From Filosporella fistucella (Eukaryota > Ascomycota > Leotiomycetes > Helotiales), in the NCBI GenBank assembly GCA_030077755.1, contig JAQJZZ010000021.1, positions 620,001 to 684,000 of the forward strand: a DNA stretch of 64,000 bases. The letters run 5' to 3'. The notes under the pieces are model-generated. The model had not been told where the DNA came from, did not search any database, and worked only from the letters and a program-made list of their open reading frames with translations. How positions within the stretch are numbered: the stretch's first letter is position 1; every line of letters begins with the position of its first letter. Below, one piece after another: positions 1-11,219 of the stretch. The position numbers and the translations under genes are program-made.

Positions 1-1858
1 GCTTGCGGGTACATCGGGAAAAAAGTCTTCAGAGTTTCGCACCAGTAATGTTGGTAGTGAAGCGTGAAGCTGGGAACGGAAGATAATTTGAGGACATTGA
101 GACATGCATGAGATAGCTTTTCCTCCAAAGTAATGGAGAGAGGCTTTCATCCAAGCATCTTGGTATGCCGAAATGAACCTTGCCCGGTCTGGGCCATCCT
201 CAATGAGGTCTAGAAGAAACTGAGTATCTGTCTTCACGGCGTCAACTCCACATTCTACTAAGAATCTACAGAACAATCAGTGTGTTCCTGATAAGTCTGT
301 GTGAATAGCTTATGCATTTCGCTCTTACCGATAGAAGTCACTGTAGAGGTCCTCTACATCCCCAGCATCCACAGCAACCATTGACCCTCCGCCGAGAAAG
401 CCCGTGTCCTGTTTCCTTAATGTTGTCGTATTGTAACGTTGTGCCAGAACACCATTGGGTGAAATACCATTCCAATATCCTAAGATCCCATGCCAAACTG
501 CGACATGCTTTATCCAAGGAAATCGTTCCTTGATTGTGGAAATAGTATGTTTCAAGCCACGAGGAAAGACTTTCTTGTCCGCCTCAAACTCAATCCACCT
601 GTGATGAAAATTGTCTGGTCCATAATCATCTATTGACTGCCAGTTGTCGTCTATAATTAAAGTGGGAAAATGTATTCCATTTTCATCCATGCTAGCTAGG
701 GCATTATATAGCTTCTCCTCTGTCAGATCCTGACCGAGCCCATTCCAAGTACAATATGCGAAGCTGTCGTACCAATCTTCCAGGATAATCGGTGAAGTAT
801 TGTTTCTTATAGCTTCAAGATCGCTATCAATGCCACTGAGCTCCTGCGCAGCAACCCCGCTGGCATGACTCATAACTGCTTCACTTGCGGCCTCGAAGGT
901 TTCTCCAATAGCTACAATCACACGTCCTTTACCAGGCGTCGCTTTCTCGTTCCTGGAAGAGATTATGAGATTTCCAGTAGCATCGGATTTAATAACAGTC
1001 AAAATATTGTCCAAGCTCAAAGCTAGAACGGCCAAGTGTAAGCCATCCTGGAATAACAAGGATACCAAAATAGCTTCCTCTTTCAGGTTTAATTGATGGC
1101 GACCTTGCCTCGGGCAAAGCCAAGGTCGGGACTCTCTTACAAGGCAGAACCACCGAACCATCTGAATTGGAGATCCCAGACATACATGAGAGAAAGCAGA
1201 TTGCTCTGTTGCTGCTGGCACGAGCGTCAAAATCTCCCATACTCGTGACGGATTATGTCCTTTTTGTTGTTCAGGAGCAAACTTTTCACATTTCGTTACA
1301 GATAACGGAGAATCCGAATTCTGAAAATAGTGAAGGAAGGACTTAGGAAGTTCTCCGTCATGTTGAAATATAATCTCGGCATCCCCAATTCCTGTTTCTG
1401 TGTGGACCCATTGCCACTCCTGGCCAGGTCTTCTGAATTTGACTGTGAAGAAGATGGAGTTATTTGTAGCCCATGACTTTTGTAAGGAAGACGTGTATTG
1501 TCTTGCAACTAGTTCACACGAGTCCGAATGCAGCTAGCAAGTATAAGCATATAGACTTCTTGGGTATGGGTTTTGGGAATGCTTCGATATCGTGGTGAAA
1601 CTCACTCGATGTATCCCGGTTTCTGTCTGTACCATGTTCAACTGCTTCCATGACGACTGTTCAGAATAACTGTGCCATAATGCAACTTCCCATGCCTCAT
1701 CAGGTTCTTTGAACATTAAAACGACATTTACATCGATCTAGAGTTTCATTAAATTTACAGAAGTCACGTCCTGGATAATATGAAGTATACCATACCCTGT
1801 CAATCTGGACGATTGTGGTCTGGCCCAATCGTGGTTCACATATTACCTCTGCAGACAT
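1..1858 (-). CDS. GH36 alpha-galactosidase / raffinose synthase-like (Sip1 family), 3' end outside window
   Basis: Predicted GH36 glycoside hydrolase acting on alpha-galactosides such as the raffinose family. Seen: exons 1858-1796, 1737-1606, 1533-329 and 265 to the left edge, 555 codons in one frame. Motifs are YCTWNGLG, DDNWQSI, KHVAVWHGILGYW and VKTDTQFLLD; the Asp of KTD (about residue 481) aligns with the family's predicted nucleophile. The start MSAEVICEPRLGQ gives a first exon that joins without loss of frame; no signal peptide is visible, so an intracellular enzyme is likely. Fungal members run to roughly 850-900 residues, so about a third is missing beyond the edge. The gene is divergent from an ankyrin gene and its promoter carries two CreA-like sites. 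Hydrolase versus galactosyltransferase activity cannot be decided from sequence. Confidence 0.88.
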
Positions 1859-1999
1859 AATTTAAGTGGAGTGATTTCACAAAGTGAGAAACAGGAATGA
1901 ACATAGAATGTTGGAAGTCTTCATATCGATTGACGAGTCAAGAGTGAAAGCAAGGTTTCGGGGCAGTAGGTAGTTGAGGTTATCTGCGACGGACTAAGG

Positions 2000-2023
2000 C
2001 CCCGCTCCCACTTGAACCCCCGC
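2000..2023 (-). promoter_or_regulatory. Paired CreA-type sites in the divergent promoter 1859-2435
   Basis: The 577-base gap between the GH36 gene and the ankyrin gene holds two GCGGGG sequences on the minus strand (2000-2005 and 2018-2023), both matching the CreA/Mig1 consensus SYGGRG. They lie 142-165 bases upstream of the GH36 start. The second overlaps a C5/G5 hairpin (2017-2033). Glucose repression of the glycosidase is inferred from the motif only. Confidence 0.4.
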
Positions 2024-2435
2024 CTTTTGGGGGCAAGCGCACCGCGACACAGGCTCAGGTACCTTCTTTGGGGTAATTCCAGGCTGTTAACAGTCTGATA
2101 GTACTCACCAACACTTACCTTCCTTGAACTTTGTATTTGAAAGTTTGTCAGAATCACAATATTTCCTCAGAAATTTGCGCCAAGCTTTACTGAAATAATC
2201 TCTTTCAATTCCAAATATGGGATCTGTCTGATAATCATGATCTCTGAAGATGTCGGGGCAAATCATTGCCTCCGCTTCAAAATGGCATGATTCTGGGATG
2301 ACTTTCATGCCAGCTCTGTGCAACAACGGCGAACCTTTCTGTCCAGCGTGTATGACTGGGTTGGATCCTTTATGAAGCCCCTGAGTCCTGATCGTGCAAG
2401 AATTCGCTTCAATCGACACTTTCCCGTTCAAAACT

Positions 2436-4885
2436 ATGGACCCGTTGTCAATTACTACGAGTGTCCTGACATTGGTAGCTGTGGCGAAGGAACTCTCCAA
2501 TGGCCTCAACAGGCTCGCATCGTTACCGGCAGCTTTTGAGTCGATTATAGCCTTGAACAATGAGGTTTCGGACTTTCTTCTGCTTCTTACGGACGTAGAG
2601 GCTGCGCTTACCGATTATGACATGCGAAACGATAGGCAATTGTTGAAAGCGTCGTTGGCAAGTAACTCAAAACGTGTTATGCCATACCTGCAGACTACAT
2701 GGGATCTGTTTTATGAATGCGGTAAGATCATAGAGCGACTGAACGCTCGCATAGTTGGGATTAAACGTGTGACAATGCTTTGGGAGCAAGATAATATTAG
2801 CAAAGCACAAAAGGGCCTTCGCGATGCTCGAAGTAGTTTAGTTGGTATCCTTGGACTTCTCACCTGGTGAGTCGATACAAAACATATCGAGTTGATTTCA
2901 AAGAAAAGTACATAATACTAATTTCCTGCTTCCCCCAGCAAGTCAACATTTCGAGTTGAAACTCAACTCCAGGAAGTGCAGTCACTCACCATGGAAACAA
3001 ATGCCTACGTCTCTCAGTCAATAAACCAGCAAAAGGAATTTTTTCAGCAGATTGTAGAGCGTCAAAGGAAGCACGAAACCCATCATCTGAAGGAGCAAGA
3101 GCGAGCCGTGGAACATGACCATGGAAACTCGGCTGACAATAAACTTCAACTGATCAAAGGACGGAGATATAGCGACTCGCCTGGCCAACTTTTCGGAGCT
3201 GCACACTTCAGTGCACTTCGCATGAGATTTCTTCGTCGGCGTAAATGCCATCCATGGTGCGCATGTCGTTGCCATACCCATAATCGTCTTCAAACACCAC
3301 AACTCTTCGAGCGAGTGATTGGCCAACTGTTTGTTGGCTATACTGGATTTCCCTCACTGACTGGGGCTTGCGATTTACATGACACCTGTCAGGGGACGGC
3401 TCAAAGCTTCATACAAATCAACTATTACTTCCCATCGTGGTTCCTTACCAGAGTCGTCACGTTCAGCTTGCGAACATCAGAGTTCGACAAGCCGGAATAT
3501 TCTCTCAGGATCCTCAATGTCCGAAACAAATTTGAGCCCATCTTCGTTGGCGCTGGGTCAAATGACGCTGCTCTAGTGCGGTCTTTGATTTCAAATCATA
3601 AGGCATCTGTGCTTGATGTGACTGATGGAGATGGTCATTCTGCTTTGCATTTGGCTGTCAAGCAAAGCAATGTTGATGCAACCAAGGCGTTACTCGAGAT
3701 GGGTGCCGAGCCCTACCTCGAAAATGCTACCCAAGAGTATGTAGGATTTTCAAATATCAGAAATTTGTTGACACTGGGAATAGGACACCCTATGATATGG
3801 CTTGGAGTACGATTTTATGCTTCCAAGATACTCCTAATGCAGCCGCCTGGCGCGTGGAAGAAATGAAAGCTCTATTTCCAAGTCTCGACTCCGTAGAGGA
3901 ACGGAGAAAGTTCACAAAAATCCATAAAATAGTCAATAAAATACTGTATTGCGACCTGGAGAAGGAACTTTGCCGAAGTAGAGCGCTGATCAATCAGGTT
4001 GATGCAGATGGTCGCACAGCACTGTCATATGCTGCTGCCCGCGGGGATCACGCTGCCGTGGATACTTTGCTACGATATGGAGCGGATCCCAACATTGCTG
4101 ATCGCATTGGACAGGGTCCATTACGCCAGAGCATGAAAGCGTTCGATAGCACATGTACAATGCTTCTACTGCGAGCAGGAGCGAAGGTTGATCACCGAGA
4201 TAATTGGGAGCAGACTGCACTGATAAGCGCACTTTTCCACCCGCGGCCTCTGCCTTTTGTTGCAACACTCCTCAATTTCGGGGCTGACGTTAATGTGGTT
4301 GATTATCAAGGGTCGAGTCCTCTGATGGAGGCTGTCAAGTCTGATGCGTCTGAAGCAATACGGCTTTTGATTCATCATGGTGCTGATGTCAATGTTGTGG
4401 ATTATGCTGGCATGAGTACACTGATACAGGCTATCCGGCATAACAGCCACGCAGCTTTAGAAGCATTATTGCAACCAGATACTCAAGTCATTCACTCGGT
4501 GTGCGACAATGACCAAAAGACTCTTCTCCATTGGGCAGCAGAAATGGGCGACATCAAAACACTTCAGATACTAGCTAAGACACCACTGAGAGGCTTGAGC
4601 ATTCAAGACAGGTCAAAAACGGGTCTCACAGCCATAGATATTGCTGAGAAGCGTCTAGCGATGGAAAATTTAATTCCTGAAAAAGCACCCAAAGGCTCTG
4701 AGTGGTTGGTAGCCTTTCGAGAACTGCTTGAGGCTATCCGGGTCCCGACAGCAAATCAGAGCCCCAAATCGATGAGCGAGAAAACGGATGATTCTAATGA
4801 CGCCTTTCAAGATGCACTTCAATCCTTGACTTTCGAGGAACTCGAAGATCTAGCAGAACAAGGATGTGTTCCACAGCGAGTGTGA
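2436..4885 (+). CDS. Ankyrin-repeat protein with PigL/HeLo-like fungal N-terminal domain
   Basis: Exons 2436-2866, 2939-3736 and 3784-4885 give 776 residues. The first ~140 residues (MDPLSITTSVLTLVAVAKEL and following) match the helical N-terminal domain common on fungal NLR-like and ankyrin proteins. A charged, Gln-rich segment follows (~residues 160-210). One ankyrin unit lies near 370-400 (DGHSALHLAVKQ) and a block of further units spans ~480-670 (DGRTALSYAAARGDHAAV, GADVNVVDYAG). No NACHT or NB-ARC P-loop is seen between the ends. Family knowledge links such N-terminal domains to self/non-self recognition and signalling; that role is inference. The second intron is only 47 nt but has a TTGAC branch-like site and restores the frame. 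Confidence 0.85.
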
Positions 4886-5359
4886 GGAAGATAAAAAGTT
4901 TTCTACGATCCAAAAATAATGACGTCCAACAGATGAAGCAAAAACCCTGGCGAAAACTATACCAGCTCAGACGAAATTCAGTCTGTGAAACACAGAGGAG
5001 GACGCCAGCTAGCAAGTATCATCATCACAACACCTCATAACTGCAGCCCACGGCCTTAGCATAGCTCCAGTTTTCGAAAAGAAGGAAGTAGAAAACATAA
5101 ATGAATTTATCAATACTCAGGTAACATTTGACTTATGCTCTTCGCTGGAGATATTGGCAGTGAGAGAGCTAGGAATATGAGAGGGAAGAGAATCGGTTGT
5201 ACGAGCAAAATATGAGGTAGTAAAATAATGGAAAAGTTACAGCGGGGAAATTTTGGTTTTGTCAAATAGGTATCCTTCATTGCAGCCCAAACGCCTTATT
5301 CCCTATCGATATGCCATGATTTAGTGCAGTAAAAGCTGAAAATTTTCTGATCATGCCCT
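4886..5359. other. Convergent intergenic spacer
   Basis: 3' flanks of the ankyrin gene and the first BTB gene. No coding or repeat signal seen. Confidence 0.6.
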
Positions 5360-6506
5360 TCAAGCAAAACTTGCAAGATCAAGTCCTAACAATTGCGCTT
5401 CATAAGCATCTACCTTGGAATGTATCCATGATTGTAGTCCATGTGCTTTAGGTAAAGGTGCCGCATAACTGGCTCTAACTGCAGAATCGCAGGTAGAAAA
5501 TATTTGTAGAGACCTGACTTGGTTCATTACCATTGCCGCAGATCTGTCAGGGTAGTGAGCCGGCGGTGTTGGATATAGTCCCATGGAAGAAGCGCTCTTC
5601 AATAATGTTCCAAGCATCATACCGTCACAACAGTTCCTCTTCTTGTTCAATTCCTCGCCTATGCTGAGATTGAAGCTGCTTGCACAGACACCCGGAGACA
5701 TGTTTACGGCCCCTCTTGTCGATATGAGTTTACCAATCAATTCTTGAAGGATGTCCAATGATCCTTTTATCGCCTTCTGCCGCTGCTTCTCCATATTCGC
5801 GATGAGGTGGTCAGCTAATGTTAACAAACCTTTAAAGGCTATACTTACCCAAAACAACATCTGGGATCGGCAGGTCCGGATCAGATGACTCTATTGGACC
5901 GCAACTATTTCGAACCAACGAGCGAGTGACCGATAGAAACTCTTCTGGTAATTTAAACACCCAAGCTACGGAAAGCCATTGATATGCAGTTAGATCGGGT
6001 GTCAGTCCCAAGGACTCATCTTTAGGAAGCGTTCCGTGTAGTCCAGGAAGCCATATCTCAAGAATGAGGCCGAATGAATCAAGCAATTGGTACTTGTCCA
6101 CTACTATAGAGAGCTTTGACATCGTGGCTAAGCTCACTCTGCGTGGAACACTCCTCGTATGGCCATGTATAATGTTAAGGATGATCCTGAACGCGTCGGG
6201 ATTGTCATCCGGAAGAGAGATTTCTACACTACCAGCGGACTTCAGAACCTCTCCTTCCTTGAAATTGCTATGTTGCAACATTGCTTTAAATACTGGTGAC
6301 GCTAACATCATATGCCTCGATGACACCAACATATGTATCTCCTTCCATTCTGTATCTTGTTTCGAATGTGGGGTGCAAGATGATTCCAAGTGGCTCGACT
6401 TAGTAGATTCAGTAGATTCGCCATCTGTTTCAGTCTCTAAAGGAGGGCATGAAAGGCGTAAACGTACGTCCCCTTCCGGATCGAACTTCACCAAGTCGAG
6501 AGCCAT
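5360..6506 (-). CDS. BTB/POZ domain protein A
   Basis: Exons 6506-5849 and 5814-5360, 370 residues. The protein opens with the FDPEGD stretch typical of this fungal BTB group, followed by an acidic Ser-rich linker. The BTB core is HMLVSSRHMMLASPVFKAML through the PDDNPDAF and VDKYQLLDSFG segments (about residues 65-170). The C-terminal half is family-specific, with the GTLLKSASSMGLYPTPP motif shared by the two paralogues nearby. The start at 6506 was chosen over an in-frame ATG at 6545 because the paralogues begin just before FDxxGDL. The intron is only 34 nt, short even for this genome, but both splice sites and the frame hold. BTB proteins usually dimerise or serve as CUL3 adaptors; no substrate can be named. 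Confidence 0.85.
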
Positions 6507-7011
6507 CTCTTCGGGACAGGATTTGAATGGGGAGCCCTGCCTCAATTGCTATATTAGCAAGCATGTCATGCACTCTGCTTTCAATCCTATTGTGGTTGAG
6601 TAGAATTCGTCTATGGTGGACAAACATCCGTTCGCATTGGGTGATTGAGGCTCATGGGCACTTGAGATAGGCTGGAGGGAGTTGATTTTAATGTGCTGCC
6701 ATATCTACGTCCTGTAAGCTTTTTTCCACTACAGAGAGAGCAAAGTACGTTACCTTCGAAGTTAAGTGAAGACGGTGGTGGACAAGGTAGTTGTAAGTAT
6801 TGCATGAGGTCAAAGCAAGATGGCATGCCTAGCTCGCGACTTCCCGAAGTTGACCCGAACCTTGACCTAGACATACCCCTCACAATTGACATAGCCTCCT
6901 ATCGTCACTATTTTGACAACAAACTTTGGTGTTTGACTGCCCTGCAAGGACTCTACGTATAGCTCTACCATTATGAGCATTCGACTTCATCCTATTTGCT
7001 ATCTGGTCTAA
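6507..7011. other. Divergent spacer between BTB-A and DUF3253 genes
   Basis: Presumed shared promoter. Short open frames here (e.g. 6611-6892 minus, 6693-6962 plus) lack any recognisable domain and overlap each other on opposite strands, so they are not called. Confidence 0.5.
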
Positions 7012-7323
7012 ATGGCGATTACATCAGGCGTTTCCCAGCTACTGCAACCTCACATAGACCGGCTTCTCAACTCCCGCGAGTATCCAAAGACAATCTGTCC
7101 GTCCGAGGTCGCGAGAGCATTGAGCCAACAGGAGCTTCACGCTGTGGGGTTTCAATCGTGGAGGGAGGCAATGAACGACATCCGGAAATTGGCTGCTGAG
7201 ATGAGGACAAGAGGAGAGGTAGAGGTCCTTCAGAAGGGCTCTGTTCTTGAAGGCGATATCGGTGATGAGCTTCAGAATGTCACTGGCCCAATTCGGCTCA
7301 GGAAGATACGACAAGGTGATTGA
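7012..7323 (+). CDS. DUF3253 domain protein
   Basis: Single exon, 103 residues. The segment KTICPSEVARALSQQEL, a WREAMNDIRKLAAEMR helix and the ending GPIRLRKI match the small DUF3253 family, whose members in bacteria and fungi are a compact winged-helix-like fold of unknown function. The length is normal for the family. It sits between two BTB paralogues; whether it belongs functionally with them is unknown. The start is the first ATG giving the family's short N-terminal helix (SQLLQPHIDRLL). Confidence 0.8.
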   Translation: MAITSGVSQLLQPHIDRLLNSREYPKTICPSEVARALSQQELHAVGFQSWREAMNDIRKLAAEMRTRGEVEVLQKGSVLEGDIGDELQNVTGPIRLRKIRQGD

Positions 7324-7970
7324 GAGGCGAATTTACTGAATACCAATATATTTGATTAGAGAAGGGGCGTACACGTCTTCTATGTGAGTACCTCATCCCA
7401 TCCTCGACTGCAGCAACGATATATGGAATGATTCCCATGTGTCTTTCTTCTATCTCCATCACATATGTACTGACTCGATCCCCTCTCACTTTCCGATTCT
7501 CTCTCAATGATTGACCATAAAGGAGCACGACAACGTATATAGCTTGCAAGGATTTGGATCAGAAATCGTGACCGAAAAGATAGACATAGGTATGACATCG
7601 AAAGGGTTCTTAAAAAAGACATCCTGAGGAAGTTCGATGCTGCAAACGTTTCTCACGATCTTTTATATCGTGTTCGATTCAAGCTACAACCATGCTCTGA
7701 AGTCAATCTGACTTGAAGTTCAAGCTCAATTCGATCTCAGAATGATCATTACAGTTTCACTTTCCCCTGCTGCCCGGGGACTAATCAGTCACGATATTAC
7801 AGTTTCTGAATCGAAGACTCTATCCTCTAACAGAAACGCACTCAATTTCTAAGTTGACGTTATCTCTTCCATTGCAAAGCCGTCTTCGCGGTCTTGCTAT
7901 TCCACCAACACCCCCACTAGCCTCGATTACTCTACCCTCCCTACCAAATCTTTTGTTTTCAAACCTAAAG
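7324..7970. other. Intergenic region upstream of BTB-B
   Basis: Pyrimidine-rich just before the BTB-B start. No gene recognised; presumed promoter. Confidence 0.5.
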
Positions 7971-9188
7971 ATGGCTTCTGAGACACAAATATTTGATCCA
8001 GATGGAGATCTGACCTTGATCCTCCCAACTGTAACGCCCCAATACGCCAGGCAAGCGCAGAAGCGAGAAATCGAAGAAGGTGAACTGTGAGTATCAATCG
8101 TGATTTTTAGCATAGTCTCTTCACCGTGGTCTTTCTCTTGAGAAATATTATGCCGTTGTAACTTTTTTGACCTGACCTGTCTGCAGGCGCCACAAGAAAC
8201 TAGTTCAATCTAAAAATATCCGCATGCTAGTCTCATCTAAGCACATGATGCTCGCATCTCCAGTCTTCAAAGCTATGTTGACTCATTCCTTCCGAGAAGG
8301 AGAATCTCTACGAGCAACCAGCAGGGTAGAGGTAGATCTTCCAGACGATGACCATTTTATTTTCACTATACTACTAGACATCATCCATGGTCGTGGTCGA
8401 CGAATACCTCGTCAGGTTTCCTTGCAATATTTTGCTATCATGGCATGTCCTGTCGATAAATACCAACTTCAAGAGACACTCGAGTACCACACGGAAGCTT
8501 GGGCTGCTAATTGCAAGGAACTCGCTACTTTGGAAACATTTCCAGCCCGCTGGTTGATCATCTCTTGGGTTTTTCGGCTGAAGGATGAGTTCACGGAAGT
8601 GACGAGACTGCTGATGACTGGTTTGCATGAACCTGATCATTGCATCCAAAACAGTGCTGAATATCACAACATCGATGTCCCTGTTCCAGATTTGATTATA
8701 GGTATGCCTCCATGCCATCCACCACTACGATGTGAAGGATACTTACTCATATGCGAATAGATACAATGAAGAAGCAGAGGAGCCACGCGGCTCAGATTGC
8801 GTATGGGATAGTGGACTCAATGATAACTCTATACCAAGGTTCAGTAGTCAGTTGGACTTGCTCGTGTCAAAAAGACGAGGTCCTTAGTTGCGAATCGCTC
8901 GTTCTCGGATCATTGCTGAAAAGCGCCAGGGGTTTCGGTCTTTGGCCAAAGCCCCGATTTCCATTAACAGACCCGCACTTACCTTCTATCAAACAAAGCA
9001 TGTTTAAGCTCAATGTCGAGTCTCGATGCCTGGAAAGAGCTCGCGAAGTTCATCGCCATATCATAGACGAACTCCGTGACAGAACCGATATAATGCTCAA
9101 TGGACTTAATCTGGACGACTTTCCATCGTCAGGAAAAAGAGTTCCTCGAAATAAGGAGTTGGAGGGGTTAATTCTTCTAGATTATTGA
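7971..9188 (+). CDS. BTB/POZ domain protein B
   Basis: Exons 7971-8086, 8187-8701 and 8761-9188, 352 residues. Exon 1 encodes the FDPDGDLTLILP leader and exon 2 the BTB domain, with MLVSSKHMMLASPVFKAML almost identical to BTB-A. Exon 3 carries the C-terminal LGSLLKSARGFGLWPKP motif. The exon 2/3 junction falls at the same place and phase (after a G that begins the codon following LIIG/VVLG) as in BTB-A and BTB-C, showing common descent by duplication. The first intron between leader and BTB core is absent in BTB-A. Function beyond protein-protein interaction is not predictable. Confidence 0.88.
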
Positions 9189-9489
9189 TATAACTGGAAA
9201 GTGGGTGATGGAAGGGCAGAGGTTGAGGTTATTACATCATGGATGGGCTAGAGTTTGGGTTTGTCATTACAAAGTAATCCTTCGAGAGGCTTCACACACT
9301 CGAGAAAATAAGAAAGTAGTACAGAAGCTCGATGCTTTTTCCCTTAATACGAATTCTTATTGAAATCCTGAATTGAATTGAATTTCTGATTCTGTTATTT
9401 AAAATTTCCTACCCCTATTCCTATCCCTCCGTTTCCCTCACCAATCCAAATCCCATCTCCCTCGAGCTTATATCCGCTCATGTTCCGTT

Positions 9490-9765
9490 CATATCCGCTG
9501 TAAAGGCACTGCAATTCAATATTTCAGAGCATCCAAGCTCACTGACTTTCTCCGACTCTCTCTTTCTCTGTTTCGTGTTGTCTTACGTACTGTTTTCCTT
9601 CCTTCCAGCTGTCTGGTTTCAAACTCGCCTTGAGTTAACCTTCATGCTTTTTCTGCTCATATTCGCTCTAAATGCAAAGCAATGCAAACGCAATGTCTCA
9701 GAGCGTCCAGGCTCATTTCTTCTTGTTTCTTTATGTATAGAAGTACTGTTCTTCCTTCCTGCTGA
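9490..9765. repeat. Imperfect direct repeat in spacer 9189-10035
   Basis: Two diverged copies about 155-168 bases apart, 9490-9612 and 9658-9765. Each runs from CATAT(C/T)CGCT through a TTTCAGAGC/TCTCAGAGC block and a (T/G)CCA(A/G)GCTCA block to GTACTGTT-CTTCCTTCC. The rest of the 847-base gap shows no gene; a CT-rich stretch precedes 10035. Confidence 0.5.
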
Positions 9766-10035
9766 TTTTATTCCTATCCCGATTTAACCTGGATGAATGC
9801 ACTCCTCTTTAGGAGGAAAGGGGCTCGTGCTCGCTGTGTCGATACTGGCTATCGGTCAGATATCTCGTTACTGGGCCATTTCCATCTGTAACTCATGTCA
9901 TCATTTCATTCGATCATTTCCTCCTCATCCATTTCCTCCTCTCCTTCTCCTTTTCCCAAGTTTCTCCCTCCCTCAGCTCTTTCCCCTTCACATTACCCTT
10001 CTCCCCATCCGTTCTCCTCCCTTCCAAAGCAAACA

Positions 10036-11219
10036 TTAATCAAAATCCTTCAAACTCAACCCACTCCTCCTAGTCTTAACCTTCGCAAGCGCACTACTAA
10101 TCTCCGCTTTCACACCATGACTACTACTACTCTGATTCGTGTACCCATTCTTGGCACAAAAACTCACGATCTTTATCTGATTAATCTCCGCCGTGATATC
10201 CATGAATGTAAGCCCCAAGAATGGAGCTTCAGGGGGCGGCCAGACGCCTAGACGTGAAGAGCTTTCTAGGAGAGAGCCGAGGAGAACGGCGTCGCAGGTG
10301 AAGCGGTGGGGTTCGTGGCGCGTGGAGGTGCAGCGGGGGGTGCCGCATTGGAGAATGTCGATGTATTTTGCGAGGATCTCGAAACAGCGGGATATGGCTG
10401 TTGTGCGACGGCGGTAGATGGCTTCTTTGGGGATGTTAGTGTTGTGTAAGAATATATTCTGAAATATGAAAATGGGAGAGAGATGGAAAGGACAACGGGA
10501 AACAGAAAAAGGATGCCAAAATGAGAATAGTCGTGGGTTACATACCAATTACCCTCTCAGGGATAGGTAATTCCTCCCTCAACTCAGTAGAATAACTATC
10601 CAAATCCATCCCATTACTCTCCCTCTCCGCAATCCTGGTCACATGATTGAACTCCGCTGGTCTCCTAAAAACCCACGAGATACACAACCACTGCATAAGT
10701 CCCGGTCCAAAGGTTTGCGGAATCGTTCCCCGGAGAGCATATATCCAACTCTCAGAAGCTTCTGCCATCGTAATCTGTAATCTATACTTATCCACGAGAA
10801 TGGCCAATGTAGTCAACATATTCAGATCGAAATTAGGCGGTAATCTTCCATGTTGAGAGCGATTATGGATGATACTCATGAGTAGAGCAAAACAATCTGG
10901 ATCATCGTCTGGGAGGGGTATTTCCACTTTGCCGGTTTTGCGGAGAGTGGTGCCTTCTAGGAACGAGTACTTAAGCATGGCGCCGAAGACAGGTGAGGCG
11001 GCCATGACACGTTTTGAGGAGACACATATAGGTATTTGCTCTACTCGCTCGCGAGAAGAGCTTTTGTATCCTCTATTTGATAATTAGATAAGATGGTCTG
11101 GTTGAGGTGAAAGGGGCTTACAATAGGGAACTTCCTCTCCTGGCATCCTTTTTCTTGTACCCTTGTAAGACAAAGGTGAGATCTCCTTGGAAATCAAAGT
11201 ATTGTGTTTTTGCCGTCAT
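10036..11219 (-). CDS. BTB/POZ domain protein C
   Basis: Exons 11219-11122, 11072-10546 and 10424-10036, 337 residues. Exon 1 encodes MTAKTQYFDFQGDLTFVLQG, the counterpart of the FDPxGDL leader. Exon 2 holds the BTB core (VMAASPVFGAMLKYSFLEG, PLPDDDPDCFALLMSIIH, VDKYRLQITMAEA). Exon 3 has the shared LLGSLLESSSRLGVWPPP motif. The second intron ends just after a CACTAAC branch site at AAAG|AAGCC, which is the only nearby acceptor that keeps frame. This is the most diverged of the three local paralogues. It faces BTB-B tail to tail. Confidence 0.85.

Noticed and set aside
2105..2560. 151-codon minus-strand open frame
   Set aside because: Antisense to the first exon of the ankyrin gene, whose N-terminal domain is recognisable; taken as a shadow.
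7665..7680. GTTCGATTC resembling a tRNA B-box
   Set aside because: No A-box or cloverleaf-forming arms at the right distance on either strand.
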